A stretch of DNA of 64,000 nucleotides from Deltaproteobacteria bacterium ADurb.Bin207. GTDB lineage: Bacteria; Myxococcota_A; Polyangia; Polyangiales; Polyangiaceae. The position numbers were made by a program, and so were the translations under genes. The DNA is taken from positions 39,165 to 103,164 of the forward strand of contig MWCO01000014.1 of assembly GCA_002070115.1 (NCBI GenBank), written 5' to 3'. The notes under the pieces are model-generated. The model was not told where the DNA came from. It made no database searches and saw nothing but the letters and a program-made list of their open reading frames with translations. Below are positions 43,545 through 53,105 of the stretch, piece by piece. Each line of letters starts with the position of its first letter. Within the stretch, counting starts at the first letter, position 1.

Positions 43545-45056
43545 ATGCAAACCCTCGACAACCTGCAGAGCCTGAGCTTCTTCCTGCCGGAATTCGCCCT
43601 CATCGCTGGCGTGTTGCTCGTTGTGTTCTGGGACCTCATGGCTCGAGGCACATCGCGCATCATCGGCATCGTGTCGTTTGCCTTGGCCGCCTTGGCCACG
43701 TCTTGCATCATCTCCGTGGGCTATTTGGTCAATTCCCTGCCCTCGCAAAAGCTGTTTTATGGCTTGCTTGCCTTTGATGCCTACGCGAACTTGTTTCGGA
43801 TCGTATTCGCCTGCATCGGCGCCATCATCATCATTTTCGCGGTACCAGCGCCCGAAACCGGAGCGGGAACCGAAAAACGAAAGGGCGCCGGTGAGTTCTT
43901 TGCCCTGCTTCTGGTCATCACCCTTGGACTCAACCTCATGGTCATGAGCCGAAACTTGCTCATGATTTATCTGTCCATCGAACTCGTAAGCGTTCTGTCG
44001 TTCGTCCTGGCTGGCTTCAAACTCAAAGACCGACGCTCCTCCGAAGGCGCCCTCAAATACGTCATCTTCGGTGGAATGGCTTCCGGCGTCATGCTCTATG
44101 GAATGAGTTGGCTCTACGGACTCGCGCAATCGCTCGACCTGGCGGAAATCGCGGCCCGTGTTGCTTTGGAGACGGCAAACGAAGGCCATATTCCCCTCGC
44201 CATTCTCGTAGGCGTGATCTGCATGCTCGCGGGGTTTGGCTACAAAATCAGCGCAGCACCTTTCCACATGTGGACTCCCGATGTGTATGAAGGCGCGCCC
44301 ACCTCCATCACCGCCTTCTTGTCCGTCGGTCCCAAGGCCGCCGGATTTGCCATCCTCGTTCGTTTCTTTGCCGAAGCCCTGCAAGCCACAGCCCAATCCC
44401 CCGGTGGTCTGACGCCCTGGGCCTTCCTCGGTGGTCTGCTCGCGATGGCAACCATGATCGTCGGTAACTTCACCGCCCTTCATCAAAATAACGTCAAGCG
44501 AATGCTTGCTTTCTCCAGCATCGCCCACGCGGGCTATATGCTTCTCGGCTTCTGCGTGTTCAGCGATTCCGGCGTGAAAGCAATCGTGTTTTATATCGTC
44601 GTCTACGCCTTCATGAACCTTGGCGCATTCCTTGTGGTGGCCGCGGTAGCCGAGCGTCACAACGATGATGAAAGTATCGAAAGTTATTACGGTTTGGGGA
44701 CGCGCGCGCCCGTGTTAGCAGTCATGATGGCGATATTCCTGTTCTCCTTGACCGGCCTTCCTCCCTTTGCTGGGTTCATCGGCAAGTTCTATATCTTTGC
44801 TGCGCTCGTGAGAGCTGGAGGAAGTTGGAACTGGATCCTCGCTGCCGTCGGTGTCGTCAATAGTGCCGTTTCTCTGTTCTATTACGCACGCATCTTGCGT
44901 GCGATGTACTTGACCGCCCCCACGACGGACAAACCATTTTCCACTCGTTTGTCCTGGAGCACCACGGCGGTGGCGCTGGCCATTCCCACCATCGTATTGG
45001 GTGTGTACTGGGCGCCCATTTATGACTTGGTCGCACGTTCGGTATCCGGCCCCTGA
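43545..45056 (+). CDS. nuoN: NADH-quinone oxidoreductase subunit N
   Basis: A 503-residue antiporter-like subunit, normal in length with about 14 helices. Glu in IYLSIELVSVLSF and Lys in GYKISAAPFHMWTPDVYEGAP are conserved. GAGGAG at 43533-43538 favours the ATG at 43545; the ATG at 43539 is two codons upstream. It is 18 bp after nuoM and the last nuo gene. Its 3' end overlaps the convergent methyltransferase gene by 37 bp. Confidence 0.95.
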   Translation: MQTLDNLQSLSFFLPEFALIAGVLLVVFWDLMARGTSRIIGIVSFALAALATSCIISVGYLVNSLPSQKLFYGLLAFDAYANLFRIVFACIGAIIIIFAVPAPETGAGTEKRKGAGEFFALLLVITLGLNLMVMSRNLLMIYLSIELVSVLSFVLAGFKLKDRRSSEGALKYVIFGGMASGVMLYGMSWLYGLAQSLDLAEIAARVALETANEGHIPLAILVGVICMLAGFGYKISAAPFHMWTPDVYEGAPTSITAFLSVGPKAAGFAILVRFFAEALQATAQSPGGLTPWAFLGGLLAMATMIVGNFTALHQNNVKRMLAFSSIAHAGYMLLGFCVFSDSGVKAIVFYIVVYAFMNLGAFLVVAAVAERHNDDESIESYYGLGTRAPVLAVMMAIFLFSLTGLPPFAGFIGKFYIFAALVRAGGSWNWILAAVGVVNSAVSLFYYARILRAMYLTAPTTDKPFSTRLSWSTTAVALAIPTIVLGVYWAPIYDLVARSVSGP

Positions 45057-45574
45057 GCCAAACAGGCCGTAAACACCTCATAAAGCACGATCATCACGGC
45101 CTGCGATAGGTTCATCGATGGTTCGTTGCCAGCCATGGGAATGCGGCATACGACCTCGCATGTTTCCATTTCGGATTTCTTCAGGCCCGTGCGCTCCGAG
45201 CCAAAAATCCAAGCAATACGCTTGGCTTGCGCGGGCTGCGCAAGACGAATCCCCAGCTCGCGCGGTGACAAAATACCTGAAATACGCCTGCGCGCCGATG
45301 TGGCTACCCGAAGATCGACTTGAGCGCTCACTCGATCGAGCGAGTCCACGATCTGTGCGCGCTCGAGAATATCCACCGAGCCCACCGCCATCTTCCGAGC
45401 TTGCTCATGAGTCGGTTCGGCAAGACGATGAGGCGCAACGAGGATGAGATTCTCGAAGCCCATCACCCGCATCGCTCTTGCCACGGCTCCCACATTCTCC
45501 GGATACAAAGGTCGTACGAGAACGACGAAAGAGGCGGAGAAGGCGTGCGAGATGCGGCGCGATGTCGGGATCAT
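45020..45574 (-). CDS. SpoU-family RNA methyltransferase (TrmJ/LasT-like)
   Basis: A 184-residue SPOUT methyltransferase with the three knot motifs: VLVRPLYPENVGAVARAM, AWIFGSERTGL and PMAGNEPSMNLSQAVMIVLYEVF (cited in part). It resembles TrmJ (2'-O-methylation of tRNA position 32) or LasT; the short length without a C-terminal extension leaves the target undecided. The end overlaps nuoN on the other strand. It is divergent from gpmI. Confidence 0.85.
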   Translation of the reverse strand: MIPTSRRISHAFSASFVVLVRPLYPENVGAVARAMRVMGFENLILVAPHRLAEPTHEQARKMAVGSVDILERAQIVDSLDRVSAQVDLRVATSARRRISGILSPRELGIRLAQPAQAKRIAWIFGSERTGLKKSEMETCEVVCRIPMAGNEPSMNLSQAVMIVLYEVFTACLAQGPDTERATKS

Positions 45575-45726
45575 GAAACGATAATGCCTTGAATTTCTTC
45601 CAAAATATAGCGTTGTCCGGCTTTTCGGGGCGCGTCTTGATCCGGCTCATGGGTATCGACGATTCGTCGGTGGGTATGACGACTCGAGGATCGCTTCGCG
45701 TCCGATTTCGGATTAGCGTGCCGACC

Positions 45727-47385
45727 ATGACCGATTTTACTCTTCGAAAGCACCCCGTGTTCTCGCCACGAAAAGGCCCCGTGATGATCTGCGTCATGGA
45801 TGGTGTTGGTATCGGCGCCGCCAACGAAGGCAACGCGGTTCACCTTGCTCGAACGCCTACGCTGGATATGTTGTTGAACCACTGGCCCCACACACGATTG
45901 CAAGCCCATGGCACCGCAGTGGGCCTGCCTTCGGACAGCGACATGGGCAACAGCGAAGTGGGTCATAATGCGTTAGGAGCCGGACGCGTTTTCGATCAAG
46001 GCTCCAAACTCGTCGGCCGCGCCATCGAGACAGGCTCGCTCTTTCAAGGACAAACCTGGACGTCGTTCATTCAACAAGTCATCTCGGCGCATACCGCCTT
46101 GCACTTCATCGGCCTATTGTCAGACGGCAACGTTCATAGCCATATCGATCAGTTGTTCGCACTGTTGCGAAGGGCCGACCAGGAAGGGGTCCAACGCTGT
46201 TTCGTTCATCCGCTGCTCGATGGCCGCGATGTCCCCGAAACCAGCGCGTTGCAATTCATCGAACCGCTCGAAAAGCTTCTCGCTGACATCTCCTCGAAGC
46301 CGGACCGAACCTACGCCATCGCTTCTGGCGGCGGTCGAATGCTCGTCACCATGGACCGCTATAACGCCAATTGGAGTGTCGTCGAAAGAGGATGGAATGC
46401 CCATGTTCATGGGCAAGGACGACGCTTCCCCTCTGCCACTGCGGCCATCGAATCCTATCGTCAACAACACCCCGGACTCATCGATCAAAACATGCCTGAG
46501 TTCGTGATCGAGAAAGACGGCAAGCCGATTGGTGCCATGAACGATGGTGATGCTGTCGTTTTCTTCAATTTCCGGGGAGACCGCGGAATCGAGATCAGCC
46601 GTGCTTTCGACGAAGACTCCTTCCACGAGTTCGATCGCGGTCAACGCCCTCGGGTGATGTACGCCGGGATGATGCAATACGATGGCGATTTGATGATTCC
46701 GAAAAAGTACCTGGTGGATCCTCCCGCCATCGACCGCACCATGGGGGAGTATTTCGCGCATAACGGTGTCAAACAATTGGCGATCAGTGAAACGCAGAAA
46801 TACGGACACGTAACCTATTTTTGGAATGGTAACCGGGGTGGAAAATTCGATGAGAAGTTGGAGACGTATGTGTGCATCCCGAGCGATACGCTGCCGTTCG
46901 AAGAACGGCCGTGGATGAAAGCGGCGGAGATTACGGATCGATTCATCGAGGAACTCCGCAGCGGATCGTATCGCCACCTGCGGCTCAACTATCCGAATGG
47001 GGATATGGTCGGACATACTGGCGTGCGGGATGCGGCCATTCAAGCGGTGGAAGCCGTTGATCTTTCCATCGCACGACTGATGGCGGCCACCCGACAAGTC
47101 GAAGGTATCCTTATCGTGACAGCGGACCACGGCAATGCCGACGAGATGTACGAACTCGACAAGAAAGGCGGGTTCAAGTGCAATGCCGATGGGCGGCCGC
47201 GTTCGAAAACGGCGCATACACTCAATTCCGTTCCTTTCGTGATTTATGATCCAGGGTTCGCCGGTGAGTACCGGTTGGCCGAATTGGAACGCCCCGGTCT
47301 GTCCAATGTTGCCGCCACCGCTCTGTCTTTGATGGGATATGAGCCGCCGGAAGGATATGATCCGCCCCTCATTCAGTTCTCTTGA
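45727..47385 (+). CDS. gpmI: 2,3-bisphosphoglycerate-independent phosphoglycerate mutase
   Basis: A 552-residue metalloenzyme of glycolysis, 3-phosphoglycerate to 2-phosphoglycerate. Ser76 in SDSDMGNSEVGHN is the phosphoserine, Asp25 and the VTADHGNADEM block bind the two metals. The C-terminal region is slightly longer than the roughly 510-residue E. coli type. The ATG at 45727 is chosen because MTDFTLRKH.. leads directly to the core; the frame is open to 45589. The CDGSH gene follows 10 bp later. Confidence 0.95.
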   Translation: MTDFTLRKHPVFSPRKGPVMICVMDGVGIGAANEGNAVHLARTPTLDMLLNHWPHTRLQAHGTAVGLPSDSDMGNSEVGHNALGAGRVFDQGSKLVGRAIETGSLFQGQTWTSFIQQVISAHTALHFIGLLSDGNVHSHIDQLFALLRRADQEGVQRCFVHPLLDGRDVPETSALQFIEPLEKLLADISSKPDRTYAIASGGGRMLVTMDRYNANWSVVERGWNAHVHGQGRRFPSATAAIESYRQQHPGLIDQNMPEFVIEKDGKPIGAMNDGDAVVFFNFRGDRGIEISRAFDEDSFHEFDRGQRPRVMYAGMMQYDGDLMIPKKYLVDPPAIDRTMGEYFAHNGVKQLAISETQKYGHVTYFWNGNRGGKFDEKLETYVCIPSDTLPFEERPWMKAAEITDRFIEELRSGSYRHLRLNYPNGDMVGHTGVRDAAIQAVEAVDLSIARLMAATRQVEGILIVTADHGNADEMYELDKKGGFKCNADGRPRSKTAHTLNSVPFVIYDPGFAGEYRLAELERPGLSNVAATALSLMGYEPPEGYDPPLIQFS

Positions 47386-47395
47386 GGTGATCGAA

Positions 47396-47632
47396 ATGGG
47401 TGAACCGAAAATTGCATTCAAAGCGCCCGCGGTACTCGAACTCGAAGCTGGAACCTATTGGTGGTGTAAATGCGGTTTGTCCGCCAATCAGCCTTTCTGT
47501 GATGGCTCCCATAAAACCACGGAATTTACCCCGATGAAGCTCGAATTGACCGAAAAGAAAACCGTCGCCCTCTGCCAGTGCAAGCATACGGGCAACCCAC
47601 CGTTTTGCGACGGCACCCATAACAAACTCTAA
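47396..47632 (+). CDS. Tandem CDGSH iron-sulfur protein
   Basis: A 78-residue protein with two CDGSH motifs, CKCGLSANQPFCDGSH and CQCKHTGNPPFCDGTH, each of the C-x-C-x2-S/T...C-D-G-x-H type that binds a [2Fe-2S] with three Cys and one His. Tandem CDGSH proteins resemble CISD3. The role in bacteria is poorly known (redox or cluster transfer). The ATG has GAGGTG upstream, and it is very probably in one operon with gpmI. Confidence 0.9.
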   Translation: MGEPKIAFKAPAVLELEAGTYWWCKCGLSANQPFCDGSHKTTEFTPMKLELTEKKTVALCQCKHTGNPPFCDGTHNKL

Positions 47633-47698
47633 AGGGCTTGGCGCGCGCGGATTGGTGAGTGACAGGAGTCGATGGACTCGACCAGATCCACCACGGGA

Positions 47699-49972
47699 TC
47701 ACGAGCGCTTCGATTGAGTTTTTCTTCGAGAGCGAAGCAGGGTGACAGCCCCGACGAGCATCCAGCCATAGAAGGTATTGCTCGCGTTCGATGTCGTGGT
47801 GCAGGCACAGCCCGACGCATCCGAAGTCTCGCTTACGGGATAATAGTTTGTATCTGGTGAAGAGGGCTGGGATGGTGAAGGGGGTTGGGAGGGGTCAGAC
47901 TCGGAACGGCTATCCTTTCCAGCATCGTTGCCGCTTCCGGAAGATCCACCGGTCTGCGAAGAAGCGTCGGAACCACCACTTCCTCCCGCTCCCCCATCCG
48001 TAAGGCACACCCCTCCTTCGTCCACTTCACCATCGCAATCGTCATCGATTCCGTTGCAAATTTCCTCGTGGGGAATGCACAACGGACCGCCAAACTGCAA
48101 CGTTCCATAATACTTGTCGCTCGACCATCCTCCCGTGTCCTTGAATTCATCGAGCAGGACTTCCGCTCCGAAACCCGTACCCGTGGAAGGATGACAGCGC
48201 CATCCCGTCACGTGGCGACCACATAAATCCGCCTTCCCATCCCCATTCATGTCGCCCAGTTGAATCGTATGAAAGTATTGCGGCTTGTTCCATCCTTCTT
48301 CATCCGACCAGGCAGGCCCGTCAAACGAAACGAAAGCCGACCCATCCCACCGATAACAAATGACTTTCGCGTTGGCGCGAATACATAAATCTTGCGCTCG
48401 ATCGCCATCCACGTCGCCCGTTCGCAACGTCAAGTAGTTCGAAGGATCCGCCCAGCCCGTGTCATCCGACAACGCGGCTACGATCACTGCATCTCCAAAC
48501 CCGTTTCCGGTGGAAAAATGACATCGCAAGCCGGCTGCCGCACGCGCGCATAGATCCGCGCGACCATCCCCGTTGACGTCGGCAAGCCGGATCGTGCTCC
48601 AATACGGCATCTCTCCCCACCCCGAACCGTCGCTCCACCCAGGGCCTTGCACGCGAGTTGAAAACCCATCCCCGTCGGATAGCCAGCACTCCACCCCCTC
48701 TTGCGTGCGCATACACAAGTCGTCTTTTCCGTCTCCGTTCACGTCACCCGTTCGTAACGTGCCGTAATACTTTGCTTTATCAAGCCCTTGGGCATCCGAC
48801 CAGGCAGGCCCCTCCAAGGAAGGACCAAAGCCGTTCGCCGTGGACTTGAGGCATACGATCCCCTTGGCCGCACGCGCGCATAGATCGTCTTTGCCGTCAC
48901 CATCGATGTCCAACAACCGCAGTGTGCTGTGATATTGGAAGTTGCCCCAGCCGCTCGCGTCTGCCCATCCAGGGCCTTCGACCGCAATGCTCAGGCTGGT
49001 TCCATCGGACTTCCAACACTGCACGCGTTCATCGCTCCGCGCACACAAGTCTGCTCGCCCATCGCCATCGATGTCGCCCATGCGAAAGGTTCCCCAGTTG
49101 GTCGGATCACTCCAGCCGCTAGCATCCGAAAGGGGAAGCGTTGGTCCTTTGGAACTCCACGAAGTTCCTTCCGATAGATGGCACCAAACTCCTGCCATGC
49201 CACGCCCACAAATATCGGATTGGCCGTCCCCATCGATATCGGTGGTGCGCGCCGGAGCAACCCAGGATTGACCGAGAAGCAAAGCCTCCTGCTCACACAC
49301 ATCGTCTTCGTCCACCAATCCATCGCAGTCATCGTCCTTGCCGTTGCACACCTCCGGCGATGCCGCGCATTCGCATTGGGCGCTTGTAGATCCCCAATAC
49401 GTTCCTTGATCGACCCACGCGGTGACGGAAGTCGCTGAACAGGAGCCAACATAAGGGTTCTTGTCGACGTTGCTCGAATTGCGCCAGGCCAAATGAAGGT
49501 GAGGGCCGCTTGAATTGCCAGAACTCGCGGATTTACCCACGACTTGGCCGCACTTGACGCTATCGCCATTGGCGACTTTCAAAGAGCCGAGTTGGAAGTG
49601 GCAAAACAGCACGAAGTTGCCATCCGCGAGTTTGATTTTGACGTAGTTGCCGCAACCCGTTCCGCACGTATTGCCCAGGCCGCCATAGTTTGGACAACCA
49701 TCATGGGTTGCCACCACGACCCCATCGGCCGGCGCGAGCACATCGGTTCCAAGGGGCAATGCATAATCGTTTCCCCCATGTCCGTTGTAGCAACGCGAAC
49801 CGCATTCATGGTCGGTGCAGCCCGCCGCGGAACCGTTGTTGTCAAATCCATAGTTGAACGACAAATCCGCCACAAAGGGTCTTCGAAGCTTGGTCGCCGA
49901 CGCGTCCACGGCGAATAGAAACGACAACATCGCGGGAGTGAGCACAAGAAGGCCAGAATAAAGAGATCTCAC
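47699..49972 (-). CDS. Secreted M23 peptidase with seven FG-GAP-like repeats and MYXO-CTERM tail
   Basis: A 757-residue exported protein. A signal peptide (about 1-27) precedes an M23/LytM-type domain (about 62-172) with the zinc ligands His65, Asp69 (GHGGNDYA) and HLH (158-160, SGPHLHLAW). Two MopE-like units CNGxDDDCDGxVDE flank seven repeats with DxDGDGxxDLC, each with a second Cys about 11 residues on, probably Ca2+-binding blades with a disulfide. The last 40 residues, GCAC then a helix then RSRRKTQSKR, fit MYXO-CTERM surface sorting. The GTG start at 49972 overlaps the stop of the upstream lipoprotein gene (GTGA). A cell-wall hydrolase or a surface-bound binding protein is likely. Confidence 0.85.
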   Translation of the reverse strand: MRSLYSGLLVLTPAMLSFLFAVDASATKLRRPFVADLSFNYGFDNNGSAAGCTDHECGSRCYNGHGGNDYALPLGTDVLAPADGVVVATHDGCPNYGGLGNTCGTGCGNYVKIKLADGNFVLFCHFQLGSLKVANGDSVKCGQVVGKSASSGNSSGPHLHLAWRNSSNVDKNPYVGSCSATSVTAWVDQGTYWGSTSAQCECAASPEVCNGKDDDCDGLVDEDDVCEQEALLLGQSWVAPARTTDIDGDGQSDICGRGMAGVWCHLSEGTSWSSKGPTLPLSDASGWSDPTNWGTFRMGDIDGDGRADLCARSDERVQCWKSDGTSLSIAVEGPGWADASGWGNFQYHSTLRLLDIDGDGKDDLCARAAKGIVCLKSTANGFGPSLEGPAWSDAQGLDKAKYYGTLRTGDVNGDGKDDLCMRTQEGVECWLSDGDGFSTRVQGPGWSDGSGWGEMPYWSTIRLADVNGDGRADLCARAAAGLRCHFSTGNGFGDAVIVAALSDDTGWADPSNYLTLRTGDVDGDRAQDLCIRANAKVICYRWDGSAFVSFDGPAWSDEEGWNKPQYFHTIQLGDMNGDGKADLCGRHVTGWRCHPSTGTGFGAEVLLDEFKDTGGWSSDKYYGTLQFGGPLCIPHEEICNGIDDDCDGEVDEGGVCLTDGGAGGSGGSDASSQTGGSSGSGNDAGKDSRSESDPSQPPSPSQPSSPDTNYYPVSETSDASGCACTTTSNASNTFYGWMLVGAVTLLRSRRKTQSKRS

Positions 49973-50832
49973 GGCGTCACCTCCGTGCCGTCGAACGACA
50001 TCCAACGCCACCGATTTTCCGTGGTGTCTTGCACGATGAACCTTTGCGATCGGGGGACACCGACCGGCAAGGTTCCTTGCAGAGAACCAAGCAAACGAAG
50101 AGGTTCGATCGACAGTAGGTGAACGCCCGTAGTGTCTTCAAAGACGATGGTATTGCCATTCCAGATGGGAGCGGTGGGACCAGAGGGGAATGGGATTGGC
50201 GTGAGGTTACGGTCGGTGAGACGAACGGCTTGGTTGCCTCGGTATTCCCACAGTTCGGGATAGCCGGTGGAACCAGAGACGAATAGCAGTCGCGATCCAT
50301 TTTCGGATAATGCGGGGCTCCAGGCGGGCGCCATGTTCTGCGTGCTTTCGAGACGAGAGCGCTTGTTCAGATCGAAACGAGTGATTTCGAGATCAGGAAT
50401 GACGCCCTGGGCGTAGGCCAGAAACTGTCCATTTTCGGATAGTGACAAGGGTGGATGCACGCGTGAATCGAGAACCACGGGCGAGGCATCGATCGAGGTA
50501 AGCAGCATCAGGTCGCGGTTCTGGGTGACGACGATGATAGCTTCCGAATGAGGCACCAACCGTGCATCGAGGACGGGCGAGTCAGCGAAGGCCCATGAGG
50601 CTGGCTGGGCTTGGCCTTGTTTCACCCATCGCACCATCAAGGTTCGCGGTGCGTCGGACTGAGCCGGAACCGGCTGAACCATGGCATAGAGCCGGGCGTC
50701 ATCCCGTAGATCCAACAAGATTTCGCCGGGATTGCGCGTATCGTCGACCCCCTGTGAGGCGGCGCGCGATTCAGAATCGCAGCAAGGCAGGGCAATGGCG
50801 GCGGCAAGCAGGAGACTACGCGTGCAAGTCAT
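49969..50832 (-). CDS. Lipoprotein with TolB/WD40-like beta-propeller repeats
   Basis: A 287-residue protein with a signal peptide and lipobox (ALPC, then C). The body has repeats with SENGQFLAYAQG, LSENGSRLLFVSG and a repeated W..LWEYRG pattern, as in TolB-type propellers (about five blades). It is translationally coupled to the M23/FG-GAP protein and is likely its partner. The ATG at 50832 is chosen for the signal peptide. The 177-bp gap to rpsS (50833-51009) shows only a 6-bp hairpin CATGAC/GTCATG (50942-50956). Confidence 0.7.
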   Translation of the reverse strand: MTCTRSLLLAAAIALPCCDSESRAASQGVDDTRNPGEILLDLRDDARLYAMVQPVPAQSDAPRTLMVRWVKQGQAQPASWAFADSPVLDARLVPHSEAIIVVTQNRDLMLLTSIDASPVVLDSRVHPPLSLSENGQFLAYAQGVIPDLEITRFDLNKRSRLESTQNMAPAWSPALSENGSRLLFVSGSTGYPELWEYRGNQAVRLTDRNLTPIPFPSGPTAPIWNGNTIVFEDTTGVHLLSIEPLRLLGSLQGTLPVGVPRSQRFIVQDTTENRWRWMSFDGTEVTP

Positions 50833-51009
50833 GCGGCAAGGATAGCACGGAAAGAACGCGAGCCTTACGGTGGCGCTTGACTCCTTCAGAGGGGGTGAAA
50901 CGTGACCTTGTCTCGTATTCGAAAGACACGGAACCCCGAAGCATGACGGGGTCATGATGGGTTGGCGAGATTCGCCGTAAGAAATGGAACTGAAAACTGC
51001 AGCGAACGA

Positions 51010-51300
51010 CTACTTCTTCTTCACGGCAACCTTGCCCTTACGATCTCCCGAATGGCCGTGGTACGTCCGCGTGGGAGCGAACTCACCGAGCTTGTGGCCG
51101 ACCATATTTTCCGTGATGAACACGGGAACGAATTTGCGTCCGTTATGGACGGCAAAGGTCAGCCCAACGGCTTCGGGAATGATGGTCGAGCGTCGCGACC
51201 AGGTCTTGATGACCTTTTTCGCCTTTTGGTTCGCGGCCTCGTTGATCTTCTCGAGCAGATGCCCGTCGATGAAGAATCCTTTCTTGATGGAGCGGGCCAT
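51010..51300 (-). CDS. rpsS: 30S ribosomal protein S19
   Basis: A 96-residue protein of the 30S head ([19 protein letters not shown], then [14 protein letters not shown]). It lies 3 bp after rplB. In most bacteria rplV, rpsC, rplP and others follow; here the run ends and lipoprotein genes follow. Confidence 0.98.
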   Translation of the reverse strand: MARSIKKGFFIDGHLLEKINEAANQKAKKVIKTWSRRSTIIPEAVGLTFAVHNGRKFVPVFITENMVGHKLGEFAPTRTYHGHSGDRKGKVAVKKK

Positions 51301-51303
51301 GAG

Positions 51304-52134
51304 TTATCCCTTCTTGGACCGATGCTTGATGATCATGCTGTCGGTGCGCTTGTTCTTTCGGGTCTTGAGGCCTTTGCTGAGCTGGCCCCAGGGTGAGCAC
51401 GGATGTCGTCCACCGCTGCTACGGCCTTCGCCACCGCCCATGGGATGGTCGACGGGGTTCATGGACACGCCGCGGTTGTGAGGACGTCGGCCAAGCCAGC
51501 GTGAGCGGCCAGCTTTGCCGATGATGATTTGAGCGTGGTCGAGGTTGGACACATGCCCGATGGTGGCTTTGCAATCGAGATGGATCTTGCGAACCTCTCC
51601 GGAAGGCAGGCGCACCTGGGCGTAATCGCCATCTTTTGCCATCAGCTGAGCGAAGGTGCCGGCGGATCGAACGATTTGTCCGCCTTTGCCTCGCTTCATT
51701 TCGATGTTGTGAATCGCTGTCCCCATCGGGATATGGCGAAGCGTCATGGCGTTGCCCGGTTTGATGTCCGCGTGACGGCTGGACACCACCGTATCTCCGA
51801 CGTTGAGGCCGTCGGGGCAGAGGATATAGCTCTTTTCCCCATCGACATAATGCAAAAGAGCGATCCTTGCGCTGCGGTTCGGATCGTATTCCACTGCCGC
51901 TACACGTGCGGGCACGCCAATTTTGTTGCGACGAAAGTCGATGGTTCGAAAGCGTCGCTTGTGTCCTCCCCCACGGAAGCGAGCGGTGATACGGCCGTAG
52001 TTGTTGCGCCCACCGGTGGAGATTTTCCCCTCGGTCAACGACCGTTCGGGTTTGGTTTTTGTGATCTCCCCGAAGTCACTCGACGAATAGAAGCGCCTCG
52101 CGGGTGACGTGGGCTTATAGGTTTTGATGCCCAT
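51304..52134 (-). CDS. rplB: 50S ribosomal protein L2
   Basis: A 276-residue protein near the peptidyl transferase centre. [20 protein letters not shown] is intact, with the conserved His of VDHPMGG. It lies 18 bp after rplW, start [13 protein letters not shown]. Normal length. Confidence 0.98.
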   Translation of the reverse strand: MGIKTYKPTSPARRFYSSSDFGEITKTKPERSLTEGKISTGGRNNYGRITARFRGGGHKRRFRTIDFRRNKIGVPARVAAVEYDPNRSARIALLHYVDGEKSYILCPDGLNVGDTVVSSRHADIKPGNAMTLRHIPMGTAIHNIEMKRGKGGQIVRSAGTFAQLMAKDGDYAQVRLPSGEVRKIHLDCKATIGHVSNLDHAQIIIGKAGRSRWLGRRPHNRGVSMNPVDHPMGGGEGRSSGGRHPCSPWGQLSKGLKTRKNKRTDSMIIKHRSKKG

Positions 52135-52152
52135 GGCAAGCTACCTTCCTGC

Positions 52153-52443
52153 CTACTCCGAGGCGTCGAAGAACGGGATCGAATCTCCCTCTTTCAAGGT
52201 GATGATCGCCTTCTTCCAATTTTGCAATCTCGCGTGTCCTCGGCCCATCCGCCGTTCTTTTCCGCGCATGACGATCGTGTTGACATCGGTCACGGTGACA
52301 TCGAACAGTTTCTGGATGGCGTCTCGGATTTGAATTTTGTTCGCCTTGCGGGCGACCTTGAAAATGACCTTGTTTTCCCCACGGATTCGCGTGGCTTTTT
52401 CGGTCAAGATAATGGGTTTGTCGATGGTCTGCTCGGGAGTCAT
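52153..52443 (-). CDS. rplW: 50S ribosomal protein L23
   Basis: A 96-residue protein at the tunnel exit; it has ILTEKATRIRGENKVIFKVA and VTDVNTIVMRGKERRMGRG. Its ATG overlaps the rplD stop by 4 bases. Confidence 0.97.
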   Translation of the reverse strand: MTPEQTIDKPIILTEKATRIRGENKVIFKVARKANKIQIRDAIQKLFDVTVTDVNTIVMRGKERRMGRGHARLQNWKKAIITLKEGDSIPFFDASE

Positions 52444-53090
52444 GACGTCTCTCCTTGCGATCGTTTCGCGAGGCAGCGGGCTTCGAGTGCCTTGACCGCA
52501 TCGCGGCTCACCACGAGGTGGTCGTGGCGGAGCAGGTCGTAGACGTTGACGCCCTCGGGAGGTAGGAACTGAGTCGTTTGCAAGTTCCTGACCGAGAGGC
52601 GGAGCTTGTCATTGTCTTTGTGGTCGACCACCAAGGTTTTCTTGTCGACTTGGAGGCAAGCGAGGGTCTCGACCATTTTTTTGGTTTTGACTTCCTCGAT
52701 CGCCAAAGAGTCCACCACAATGAGGCGACCTTCTTTGCAGAACATGGATAGAGCGCTCTTCAGGGCGCTCAGACGCACCTTGCGAGGCGGTTTGTAGCTC
52801 CAATCCCTCGGCTGGGGCGGATGCGCCCTGCCACCGCCCACGAAAATGGGAGCACGAATGGAACCGTGACGTGCGCGGCCCGTGCCCTTTTGGCGATAGA
52901 TCTTCTTCGAAGAGCCCCTAACGGCCGCTCGCTCCTTGGCCGAAGCCGTGCCCGATCGGCGCGATGCAAGCTGAGCTTTGACCACTTCGTAAAACAAATG
53001 CTCTTTGACTTCCGTGTCGAAGACTTCGTCGCTCAATTCGAGCGAACCAACCTTCTCACGTGCGAGATTGTAGACATCCACTGTCGGCAT
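52440..53090 (-). CDS. rplD: 50S ribosomal protein L4
   Basis: A 216-residue protein with the tunnel-lining loop (RGSSKKIYRQKGTGRARHGS). It follows rpsJ by only 15 bp; rplC, which normally stands between, is absent. A longer N-terminal frame does not fit. Normal length for the family. Confidence 0.97.
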   Translation of the reverse strand: MPTVDVYNLAREKVGSLELSDEVFDTEVKEHLFYEVVKAQLASRRSGTASAKERAAVRGSSKKIYRQKGTGRARHGSIRAPIFVGGGRAHPPQPRDWSYKPPRKVRLSALKSALSMFCKEGRLIVVDSLAIEEVKTKKMVETLACLQVDKKTLVVDHKDNDKLRLSVRNLQTTQFLPPEGVNVYDLLRHDHLVVSRDAVKALEARCLAKRSQGETS

Positions 53091-53105
53091 GGCGTCCTCC
53101 CGCGG

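Noticed and set aside
41841..44660. A 939-codon open frame on the minus strand across nuoM and nuoN
   Set aside because: It is the mirror of the nuoM/nuoN codons, extremely rich in His, Glu, Gln and Arg, with no domain; nuoM and nuoN are certain on the other strand.
53091..53105. Search for rplC between rpsJ and rplD in all frames
   Set aside because: Only 15 bases are available, and no L3-like sequence is found in the flanks; the absence is reported as a finding instead.
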